Shown in pieces: positions 23,963-31,773 of a stretch of DNA of 33,811 nt. The notes under the pieces are model-generated. The model was given only the letters and a program-made list of their open reading frames with translations, was not told the origin of the DNA and did not search any database. Source of the stretch: Thermotogaceae bacterium (GTDB lineage: Bacteria > Thermotogota > Thermotogae > B21-G9 > HyVt-16); contig DQYP01000102.1 of NCBI GenBank assembly GCA_011043375.1, positions 1 through 33,811 of the forward strand, given 5' to 3'. Both the position numbers and the translations under genes were made by a program. Each line of letters begins with the position of its first letter. Position 1 is the stretch's first letter.

Positions 23963-24625
23963 ATGTTGAGTGGCATAAAAGAATATATGAAAGAAATCTT
24001 AGCAGCTTTTCCGGCAGTTTTATTTGCTATAGTCATTCACGAGGTCTCACACGGATACGTGGCATACTTGCTTGGAGATGATACAGCAAAAAGAGCTGGA
24101 AGGCTCACTTTGAATCCTATTAAACATTTGGATCCTATAGGTACTTTAATGCTCGTACTATTTCATTTTGGTTGGGCAAGGCCTGTCCCTGTGAACTTTT
24201 GGAAATTAAAGCACATGAAACGAGATATAATATTAGTGTCCTTAGCAGGTCCAGCTGCGAATTTTCTAATGGCTTTTTTGGTAGGAATCGTTTATTTCAA
24301 ATTTAAACTGTTCAGATATTCAACCTTTTTTGGATACGCGATTCCAACTGAACCTTTATTGATGTATTTCTGTGATGTCATGGCGTATTTATTGTTCATA
24401 AACCTCGTCTTAGCCATTTTCAACCTTATTCCAATACCACCCTTGGACGGTTCAAAGATAATAATGGCGGTCTTACCGGAGAAATACATGATGTGGTATG
24501 CAAAATATGAAGTGTATGGTACTATTGTTTTACTCGTTTTAGTTCTATTGGGAATAATGCAGATGATAATGAATCCAGTGCTGAATTTTTTTATAAGTGC
24601 ATTGCAAAAACTGTTTTTGCAATAA
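23963..24625 (+). CDS. M50-family membrane metalloprotease (site-2 protease-like)
   Basis: This is an integral membrane zinc protease of 220 residues. The HEVSH motif (26-30) lies in the first membrane helix, and the NLIPIPPLDGSKI motif in a later helix provides the third metal ligand Asp. There are about five hydrophobic segments and no PDZ domain, as in the compact M50 group found in many thermophiles. It may cleave membrane-bound regulators or substrates within the bilayer; the substrate is unknown. GGGAGG (23947-23952) is 10 nt before ATG 23963, while TTG 23954 is too close to it. It leads the rightward operon, 19 nt before the HD-GYP gene. Confidence 0.9.
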   Translation: MLSGIKEYMKEILAAFPAVLFAIVIHEVSHGYVAYLLGDDTAKRAGRLTLNPIKHLDPIGTLMLVLFHFGWARPVPVNFWKLKHMKRDIILVSLAGPAANFLMAFLVGIVYFKFKLFRYSTFFGYAIPTEPLLMYFCDVMAYLLFINLVLAIFNLIPIPPLDGSKIIMAVLPEKYMMWYAKYEVYGTIVLLVLVLLGIMQMIMNPVLNFFISALQKLFLQ

Positions 24626-24644
24626 CAAACAGGTGGTGGAAAAA

Positions 24645-25511
24645 TTGTTTGAGTTAAATTTGAGAATAGAGGGCTTTCCTAATAAATCATTGGTGGATTT
24701 TTTTCTTTCACGAGTTAAACCAAAAAAGAACAAATACGAGATACTCATAACCAACAACGAAAATGATGTTGAAGAGAATGGGGTTGTGATCTTGACACTC
24801 GAGGATACAGCAATAATCTACGATAATTCAGTTGAGATAGCCAGGATCAAACTCGACGTGAATACCATTCCATTCATATGGGCACTGGGAATTGAAAGGA
24901 CATTGAAAAAAGGATTTGACGAACTCTTTTACGATAAGCTTGCGAGTAGAAAAATGGTGAGCAAAATTTTACAATCCTTGGTTGTTCTCATGGAGGTTGA
25001 GGATGAAGACGGTTTCAGTCACTCACAAAGGGTGACGAATCTTTTACTCGATTTAGCGAAAGAATTGAAATACCCACGAAAGAAACTGGAATATCTCAGA
25101 GAGTTTGGAATGTTACACGATGTTGGAAAAATAGGTATTGAACAATTGATGCTTTATTCCCCCACGAGGATAAGGGTTTTTGAGAATACAGGTGAGGATC
25201 ACACGATCTTAGGATCGGTTTATCTTGCCACCATTCCAGTTTTAGCGGATTTAGCCCCTTTAGTTAGGTCACATCATGAAAGATGGGATGGAAAGGGATT
25301 TCCAGATGGTTTGAAAGGCGAGGAAATTCCCTATGAATCACGTATGCTCGCAGTATGTGATTGGTATGATATAGCTACAAATTTTGTGATGACAGAGATA
25401 TACAACGATGTCATGGAACCAGAAATTGCTTTGAAATACATACAGACGGACAGGGCCTTTGATCCGAAAATAGCCAAAGCCTTTGTTGAAATGATGAAAA
25501 AAAGGATTTGA
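24645..25511 (+). CDS. HD-GYP domain protein, probable cyclic-di-GMP phosphodiesterase
   Basis: The C-terminal part (about 105-288) is an HD-GYP domain with SHSQRV (His126), HDVGKIGI (HD at 158-159), HTILG (His186), HHERWDGKGFPDG (210-222) and DRAFDPKIAKAF. The GYP is GFP here, a common change. Such domains hydrolyse cyclic-di-GMP or related cyclic dinucleotides. The first 100 residues form a separate domain that I do not recognise. It is not a receiver, and it may be a sensory or regulatory module. Longer frames begin within the M50 gene. AGGTGG (24631-24636) is 8 nt before TTG 24645, which I take as the start. No partner GGDEF protein is in the window. Confidence 0.88.
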   Translation: MFELNLRIEGFPNKSLVDFFLSRVKPKKNKYEILITNNENDVEENGVVILTLEDTAIIYDNSVEIARIKLDVNTIPFIWALGIERTLKKGFDELFYDKLASRKMVSKILQSLVVLMEVEDEDGFSHSQRVTNLLLDLAKELKYPRKKLEYLREFGMLHDVGKIGIEQLMLYSPTRIRVFENTGEDHTILGSVYLATIPVLADLAPLVRSHHERWDGKGFPDGLKGEEIPYESRMLAVCDWYDIATNFVMTEIYNDVMEPEIALKYIQTDRAFDPKIAKAFVEMMKKRI

Positions 25512-25546
25512 CTCCATTTTAAAACGGTCACAGAGGGTGAGGAGCC

Positions 25547-26698
25547 ATGAAAATCATAAAAAGGTTTGGATTCCTGCTCGTGATTTTGTTGATTCTCGGC
25601 GCGACTGCTTTTTGTTCCTCCGTGAATATCAGTTTGAGTCCCGGTGATTGGATAGAATTAACAGGTACTTACAAACTGCCAGGTGCATACATTCGAGACG
25701 GGAGAACGTTCTGGAGAATCGATGCCCACTTTGAAAAAACGAAATTAGATTACAACGGAATCACGATAACAATTGAATCATCTGAAGTGATCGGCGATGA
25801 TGCCACGGTATTGTTTGTGGATACCGGAGAGGGCGAAAAAACAACTTGGAATTACCTGAAAAATCTTTTAGACAACTCGAAGAGATTTATCTATGCATGC
25901 ATCTATAATATAGATTATAGACCATTCACAACAGAACTACAGAAGCTGAAAAATAAGGGAATAGATGTGAAAGTGATAACGGAACTAGATAATCGAAACA
26001 CTCTGTGTGATGAATTGAGCGCTGTATACGATAAAAATCCCAAGTTGATGCATAACAAGTTCTTGGTGATCGACGGTTATGTTGTTGTAACTGGAAGTTT
26101 GAACTTCACAGAGAACGGTTTTAGAAAGAACAACAATAATATCGTTGTGTTTTACTCGAATGAACTTGCTCAGGAATACATGGACGAATTCAGTGAGCTG
26201 TTGAAAGGAACCTTTGGTTCAGGAAGGTTCGAACCGATCTTAGTACGAACCGACCTTGGAACGGTTTTGCCCGTTTTCACACCAGATGACTTGGAAGCAA
26301 CTAAAAAGATAATCAGCCTTATCGATCGCGCAACGAAATCCATTCATTTGATGATGTTTACCTTTACCTCCAAAGATATAGCAATGGCACTGTTCAGAGC
26401 TAAAAGGCGAGGGGTAGACGTCAGGGTAATCCTAGAGGAGTTTCAAGCATACAACAGATGGTCTGTTTACAAAATTCTCAAGGATAATGGGATCCCAGTG
26501 ATCCTTGATAAAAATCCCGGTGTTTTTCACCACAAGGTACTAATTATTGATGGAAAATACACTTTAACTGGTTCGTTCAATTACACACATTCTGCTCAAA
26601 AGTATAACGATGAAAATTTCCTGATTATAACAAGTCCGGTGATATCCAAAGTTTTTGAAAAAAAATTTGAATGCTATTGGCGAAACTGGTCAAAATGA
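25547..26698 (+). CDS. Exported phospholipase D-like protein with two HKD motifs
   Basis: A signal peptide (about 1-22, hydrophobic core FGFLLVILLILGATA) precedes a small N-terminal region (about 25-85, DWIELTGTYKLPGAY..) and two phospholipase D half-domains. The catalytic HxK(x4)D motifs are complete: His169/Lys171/Asp176 followed by TGSLNFT, and His328/Lys330/Asp335 followed by TGSFNYT. Members of this superfamily cleave phosphodiesters in lipids or nucleic acids. The first region resembles OB-fold modules found next to exported nucleases, so DNA cleavage is as likely as lipid turnover. The Cys after TAF does not match a lipobox well. GGTGAGGAG precedes ATG 25547. It is flanked by the HD-GYP and TPR genes in one transcript. 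Confidence 0.87.
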   Translation: MKIIKRFGFLLVILLILGATAFCSSVNISLSPGDWIELTGTYKLPGAYIRDGRTFWRIDAHFEKTKLDYNGITITIESSEVIGDDATVLFVDTGEGEKTTWNYLKNLLDNSKRFIYACIYNIDYRPFTTELQKLKNKGIDVKVITELDNRNTLCDELSAVYDKNPKLMHNKFLVIDGYVVVTGSLNFTENGFRKNNNNIVVFYSNELAQEYMDEFSELLKGTFGSGRFEPILVRTDLGTVLPVFTPDDLEATKKIISLIDRATKSIHLMMFTFTSKDIAMALFRAKRRGVDVRVILEEFQAYNRWSVYKILKDNGIPVILDKNPGVFHHKVLIIDGKYTLTGSFNYTHSAQKYNDENFLIITSPVISKVFEKKFECYWRNWSK

Positions 26699-26720
26699 TT
26701 TTATAGGAGGGTATTATTGA

Positions 26721-27599
26721 ATGGCAAAAGTCCTGAGGTTCTTCTTTATTTCCACCATTATTTTCGCCACCCTCTTTTTCATCTTTTTCAACCTTTATTT
26801 TAAAGCGCAATTATCGGGACTCCCCAAAAGAATTAAAGATTTGGAACTAAGACTTCAAGAATCCGAATCGAAGAATTCCGATCTTCTACAAGAGTTGACC
26901 CTCAAAGAATCCGAATTGAGTGATTTAAAACACAAATATGAAGAAAGAATTTCGAGACTTGAGAATGTTTTAAAAGCCAAAGAAAAGGAGATAGAGCAGC
27001 TGAATTCACAGATGGAAGCCTTGAATAAGAAAGTCGGAAAGTCTGAAAGTGTTCCCTGTCCAAACAATGATTATTTAAATCTGATACTTGGTGATGTTGA
27101 ACTCTCAAAAGGAAAATTTGTGAAGAGTGCCGAATTTTTCGAAAAAGTTGATATTAGTGATATCGATCTTGGCGGTCTCAAAGGTTACTACGAAAAACGC
27201 AAAGAACGTTCATTTGAGAAAGCAGGGAGAGAACTTTATTTACAAGGATTGAAGGCATTCGAATCAAAAAAATATCGAGAGGCTATAAACTACTTTTTAA
27301 AAAGCTTGAAATATTCCAACAAGGAGATTTATTACTTCGATGATTTGCTGTATTATCTTGGACTCGCTTATTTTAGAATAGACAACTACATAGAGAGTCT
27401 TTCTTTTTTCAAGAAGCTGCTTCATACCTATCAATTCTCTGATTACACAGATGAAAGCCTTTTGAAAGTTGCTCAGATATATGAAAAACTCGGTGATCTC
27501 GAAGATGCCCTATTCTATTATAAACTTTTGAAATCGTATGGGTATTCGAAAATTGCAGACAAAAAAATAGAAGAAATACAAAAACGAATGCAGAGGTGA
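26721..27599 (+). CDS. Membrane-anchored coiled-coil/TPR protein
   Basis: The 292-residue protein has one N-terminal hydrophobic segment (about 6-28) that could be an anchor or signal, then a long heptad-rich coiled coil (about 33-107) and a C-terminal set of TPR-like helical repeats (about 168-290, with YREAINYFLKSLKYS, YLGLAYFRIDNYIESLSFF, DLEDALFYYKLLKSYG). The layout resembles CpoB/YbgF-type envelope proteins, which carry an N-terminal coiled coil and C-terminal TPRs and help coordinate cell-wall synthesis. That link is inferred from architecture only, although glmM lies next in the operon. GGAGGG is 9 nt before ATG 26721. Confidence 0.8.
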   Translation: MAKVLRFFFISTIIFATLFFIFFNLYFKAQLSGLPKRIKDLELRLQESESKNSDLLQELTLKESELSDLKHKYEERISRLENVLKAKEKEIEQLNSQMEALNKKVGKSESVPCPNNDYLNLILGDVELSKGKFVKSAEFFEKVDISDIDLGGLKGYYEKRKERSFEKAGRELYLQGLKAFESKKYREAINYFLKSLKYSNKEIYYFDDLLYYLGLAYFRIDNYIESLSFFKKLLHTYQFSDYTDESLLKVAQIYEKLGDLEDALFYYKLLKSYGYSKIADKKIEEIQKRMQR

Positions 27600-27605
27600 T
27601 CCAAT

Positions 27606-28928
27606 TTGAGAAGACTATTCGGAACAGATGGCTTCAGGGGAATAGCAAACGAAGAACTCACTGCTTTTAAGGCTTTGAAACTCGGTTATGCCATCGCTCA
27701 AGCTTTCAATCAAACTGAAAAACCGATATTGATTGCTCGAGATACGAGAATCTCAGGAGAGATGTTGGAACATGCAATTGCATCGGGTATTTCAAGCGCT
27801 GGAAAAGACGTGATTCTATGTGGTATCGTCCCTACACCAGCACTCGCCATTTTGAGCAAGTTAAAAGGTGAGATTGGGGTAATGATATCCGCTTCACATA
27901 ATCCACCTGAATACAACGGTATAAAGGTGATCTACAAGGGTCAAAAACTTCCAGATAAAATAGAGGAAAAAATAGAAGAGATCTATTTCAACGTCAATCC
28001 TAAATTTGAACCATGGTCGATAGGAAAAATCAGAAGAGATGAGAATTTGAAAGAAGAGTACGTGAAGTATATCTTAAAAAACGTCGCTAGTGAAATAGAT
28101 TTAAATGGATTGAAAATACTCGTGGACCTCGCCAACGGTGCTGCTATTTCAACAGTGCCAGAAGTTTTAAAAGCGCTCGGTGCGAGTGTCGATAGAATAT
28201 CAGGTGAATTGGATGGTACTAAAATAAATGTTGGATGTGGTTCAACCAATCCTGAATACATGTTATCGAAAATTGGAAAAGATCATGATGTTGCAGCGAG
28301 TTTCGATGGTGATGCAGATCGTTGTATAATGGCTAAAAATGATTTCATTATAGATGGGGATTTCATTATGGCTATAAATTCCATCTACATGAAGAAATTG
28401 GGAAAGCTCAAGAACAACACATTGATAACAACTGTTATGAGTAACTTTGGAATGGAAAGATTTTTGAATGATAAAAATATAAAAGTAATTAGAACCAAAG
28501 TCGGTGATAGGTACGTTCTCGAAAGGATGTTAGAAGGTAACCACAATTTAGGTGGTGAACAATCTGGTCATGTAATTTTTTTAGATTACTCACCAACCGG
28601 AGATGGGCTGATAACGCTTTTAAGGACTTTAAAAGTGTTTATGGATGAACAGAAGATATTCAATGATGTTCTAAAGAACATGGAAAAATTACCCCAATTT
28701 TTGGAGAATGTACACGTAGAAGATAAAGAAAAGGTTATGAAATCATCCGAGTTGTTGAAAAGAATAGATAACGCTCGAAAACGTTTGAGAGATATTGGAA
28801 GAGTGGTTGTTAGACCTTCGGGAACCGAGAAATTGATAAGAATCATGGTTGAATGTGAAAACGAAGATCTGGCGAGAGAAATCATAGATTACCTCAAGGA
28901 GGCGATAATAAATTTCAAAGAACAGTGA
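27606..28928 (+). CDS. glmM: Phosphoglucosamine mutase
   Basis: GlmM converts glucosamine-6-phosphate to glucosamine-1-phosphate for UDP-GlcNAc and thus cell-wall synthesis. The GTDGFRG start, the phosphoserine loop ISASHNP (catalytic Ser97), metal-binding DGDADR, the sugar-binding loop GGEQSGH and the phosphate-binding RPSGTEKLIR are all present. The length of 440 residues is normal. The start is TTG 27606, following GAGGTGATC, a long Shine-Dalgarno match. The gene's last 17 nt overlap the inferred uvrA start, and its 3' end contains the uvrA ribosome binding site. Confidence 0.95.
   Translation: MRRLFGTDGFRGIANEELTAFKALKLGYAIAQAFNQTEKPILIARDTRISGEMLEHAIASGISSAGKDVILCGIVPTPALAILSKLKGEIGVMISASHNPPEYNGIKVIYKGQKLPDKIEEKIEEIYFNVNPKFEPWSIGKIRRDENLKEEYVKYILKNVASEIDLNGLKILVDLANGAAISTVPEVLKALGASVDRISGELDGTKINVGCGSTNPEYMLSKIGKDHDVAASFDGDADRCIMAKNDFIIDGDFIMAINSIYMKKLGKLKNNTLITTVMSNFGMERFLNDKNIKVIRTKVGDRYVLERMLEGNHNLGGEQSGHVIFLDYSPTGDGLITLLRTLKVFMDEQKIFNDVLKNMEKLPQFLENVHVEDKEKVMKSSELLKRIDNARKRLRDIGRVVVRPSGTEKLIRIMVECENEDLAREIIDYLKEAIINFKEQ
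28898..28914 (+). promoter_or_regulatory. uvrA ribosome binding site and ATT start codon
   Basis: GGAGG (28898-28902) within glmM is followed after 9 nt by ATT (28912-28914). The uvrA frame opens only at 28912 because TAA occupies 28909-28911. No ATG, GTG, TTG or CTG lies in frame before TTG 28963, which is too late to encode the conserved UvrA N-terminus. Confidence 0.75.
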
Positions 28929-31773
28929 TTTCATACACATCAAAGGTGCACGAGTTCACAATTTGAAGAACATAAATCTGAAAATCCCACGAAATAAGTT
29001 GATCGTCATTACAGGCTTATCTGGTTCTGGAAAGTCCTCATTGGCTTTCGATACGATATACGCTGAAGGTCAAAGAAGATATCTTGAATCGCTTTCGTCG
29101 TATGCTCGGCAATTTCTGGGTGAACTGAAAAAACCCGATGTAGAAGAAATAACCGGGCTTTCACCTGCAATAGCCATCCAGCAGAAAACCGTTTCACACA
29201 ATCCAAGATCAACAGTTGGCACCGTTACTGAGATATACGATTACCTCAGATTGCTATACGCAAGAATAGGCAAAGCACATTGTCCCAATTGTGGTAGGCC
29301 ACTCCAAAAACAGAGCATAGATGAAATCATTCAAAATATCTCCTCGAATTTTTCCGAAAATTCAAGAATATACGTTTTCGCTCCCCTCGTGTTTGAAAAA
29401 AAAGGAGAGTTCAAGAAAGAACTATCGCATCTTAGATCCAAAGGATATCTGAGGGTAGAAATTGATGGCAACCTATTTTCACTCGAAGACGACGATATCT
29501 CTCTCGATAAAAATGTTAGACATACGATAAAGTTGCTCATCGACAGGATGAAGTTGACGAAAGAAAACCTTTACAGATTAACCGATGCTGTTGAAATTGC
29601 ATTGAAAGAGACCAGCGGTTTAGTCGAGATAAGGGACATTGAAGATGAAAAGTCCGAACTGTTCAGTGAAAAACTATCTTGTCCGATCTGTGGGATTAAT
29701 CTTCCAGAAATAACTCCAAAACTTTTCTCCTTTAACAGTCCCTATGGAGCTTGTCCGAAATGCTCGGGTCTTGGTTTTACAATGGAGTTCTCACCCGATC
29801 TCATGATAAACGAGGAATTGTCGATAAAAGAGGGAGCAATAATACCATACCGCGGTGTCGACAATTACACCTTTCAAATGATAAAAACGGTGGTCGAACA
29901 TTATGGTGGTTCTGTTGATGTACCTTTCAAGAGTTTACCACCGAAGGTCAAAAATGTTATCCTTTATGGAACCACTGAAAAAATAAAGAGAAGATATGAA
30001 TTCGAAAATGGCAGTTACGAAGTGAGCAAGCCTTTCGAAGGAGTTGTTAATAACATAATAAGGAGATACAGAGAGACTCAAAGCGAGGATGTAAAGCGTT
30101 GGATAGAAAATAATTTCGTGATAAAAAAGACCTGTACCGAGTGTAATGGGAAACGATTGCGGAAGGAAGCACTGGCAGTGAAAGTTGGGGATTTAGATAT
30201 AGCTCAATTGACACAGCTCACTGTTAAGGATGCCTATCAATTCATTGAATCTTTGAAACTCACTGAAAAAGAGCAAAGAATAGTATCAGAAGTGTTGAAA
30301 GAGATTAAAAGGAGATTGAAATTTCTGATAGATGTTGGATTGGATTATTTGACACTATCGAGAAACGCCTCCACACTTTCTGGAGGGGAATCTCAAAGGA
30401 TCAGGTTGGCAACACAAATAGGTTCAAAACTGGTCGGAGTATTGTACGTCCTTGATGAACCTACCATAGGACTTCATCAAAGAGATAACACGAGGTTGAT
30501 AAACACATTGAAAGAATTGAGAGATCTTGGGAACACTGTCATAGTTGTTGAGCATGACAAACAAGTTATAGAGAATGCTGATTATATTGTTGATATCGGT
30601 CCTGGTGGGGGAGTGAATGGTGGGAAAGTAGTTTATTCCGGTGATGTTAGGAGTCTCGTTGAAGATCCAAAGGATTCTTTGACAGGTATGTACTTGAAAG
30701 GCATCAAGCAGATCCCATTGAGAGAAGATCGTAGAAAAGGTAACGGCAAATTTTTGACGATAAAAGGTGTGAAACACAACAATCTAAAAAATATAACAGT
30801 CAAATTTCCGCTTGGTACTTTGATATGTGTCACAGGTGTCTCTGGTTCTGGGAAATCTTCATTGATAACGGAAACACTCTATCCAGCTTTGAAGAATCAT
30901 TTTTATAGAACACATTTACCAGTTGGCAAGTTCAAGAAGATAGAGGGTCTTGAAAACATTGACAAGGTCATAGCCATCGATCAATCCCCCATTGGTAGAA
31001 CACCTCGCTCGAATCCTGCAACATACACGAAAGTTTTCGATCACATAAGAGAACTATTCGCTATGACTCCTGAAGCAAGGGCACGAGGTTACAAGAAGGG
31101 AAGATTCAGTTTCAATGTAAAGGGTGGAAGATGTGAAGCGTGCCAAGGTCAAGGAACAATAAAGATAGAGATGCACTTTTTACCAGATGTGTATGTGGAA
31201 TGCGACGTGTGTAAAGGGAAGAGATACAACAAAGAAACCCTTGAGGTCAAATACAAAGGCAAGAGTATAGCGGATGTACTTGACATGACGGTGGATGAGG
31301 CCTCGGAGTTTTTCAAAAATATAGGTGCAATAAGTCATATACTCAAACTCCTTCAAGATGTGGGGCTCGGTTACATAAAACTTGGACAGCCAGCTACAAC
31401 TTTATCTGGTGGTGAAGCTCAGAGAATAAAATTGACATCAGAACTTAGGAAAGTTGCAACTGGCAACACTCTTTACATACTCGATGAACCAACAACTGGA
31501 TTGCACTTTGAGGATGTTAAAAAATTGCTTGACGTTCTTAACAGACTGGTCGATAAGGGGAACACTGTGATAGTAATTGAGCACAATTTGGATGTAATAA
31601 AAAATGCCGATTATATTATTGATCTCGGGCCCGAAGGAGGCGATAACGGCGGCGAAATCGTTGTATCAGGAACTCCCGAGGAGGTTTCGAATTGCGAAAA
31701 ATCTTATACAGGCAAATACTTGAAGGAGCTTTTAGAACAGGAATTGAATTTTTCTCTGGAGAGGGGTGAATGA
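28912..31773 (+). CDS. uvrA: Excinuclease ABC subunit UvrA (probable ATT start)
   Basis: UvrA is the damage-recognition ATPase of nucleotide excision repair and loads UvrB. It has two ABC modules: Walker A GLSGSGKSS (35-43) and GVSGSGKSS (about 642-650), with signatures LSGGESQR and LSGGEAQR. Zinc-binding Cys pairs lie at 257/260 with 281/284 and at 741/744 with 764/767; a further CPNC is near 124-127. From ATT 28912 the N-terminus reads SKNSDFIHIKGARVHNLKNI, which restores the conserved IxGAR.HNLKN strand of the family and gives 953 residues. A TTG start at 28963 would delete that strand. The gene overlaps glmM by 17 nt and the next gene by 4 nt, so translation is coupled on both sides. Confidence 0.95.
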   Translation: MSKNSDFIHIKGARVHNLKNINLKIPRNKLIVITGLSGSGKSSLAFDTIYAEGQRRYLESLSSYARQFLGELKKPDVEEITGLSPAIAIQQKTVSHNPRSTVGTVTEIYDYLRLLYARIGKAHCPNCGRPLQKQSIDEIIQNISSNFSENSRIYVFAPLVFEKKGEFKKELSHLRSKGYLRVEIDGNLFSLEDDDISLDKNVRHTIKLLIDRMKLTKENLYRLTDAVEIALKETSGLVEIRDIEDEKSELFSEKLSCPICGINLPEITPKLFSFNSPYGACPKCSGLGFTMEFSPDLMINEELSIKEGAIIPYRGVDNYTFQMIKTVVEHYGGSVDVPFKSLPPKVKNVILYGTTEKIKRRYEFENGSYEVSKPFEGVVNNIIRRYRETQSEDVKRWIENNFVIKKTCTECNGKRLRKEALAVKVGDLDIAQLTQLTVKDAYQFIESLKLTEKEQRIVSEVLKEIKRRLKFLIDVGLDYLTLSRNASTLSGGESQRIRLATQIGSKLVGVLYVLDEPTIGLHQRDNTRLINTLKELRDLGNTVIVVEHDKQVIENADYIVDIGPGGGVNGGKVVYSGDVRSLVEDPKDSLTGMYLKGIKQIPLREDRRKGNGKFLTIKGVKHNNLKNITVKFPLGTLICVTGVSGSGKSSLITETLYPALKNHFYRTHLPVGKFKKIEGLENIDKVIAIDQSPIGRTPRSNPATYTKVFDHIRELFAMTPEARARGYKKGRFSFNVKGGRCEACQGQGTIKIEMHFLPDVYVECDVCKGKRYNKETLEVKYKGKSIADVLDMTVDEASEFFKNIGAISHILKLLQDVGLGYIKLGQPATTLSGGEAQRIKLTSELRKVATGNTLYILDEPTTGLHFEDVKKLLDVLNRLVDKGNTVIVIEHNLDVIKNADYIIDLGPEGGDNGGEIVVSGTPEEVSNCEKSYTGKYLKELLEQELNFSLERGE

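Noticed and set aside
28963..28965. TTG 28963 as the uvrA start.
   Set aside because: It would remove the conserved first strand (IxGARVHNLKN) of the UvrA ATPase domain and has no ribosome binding site at proper distance.
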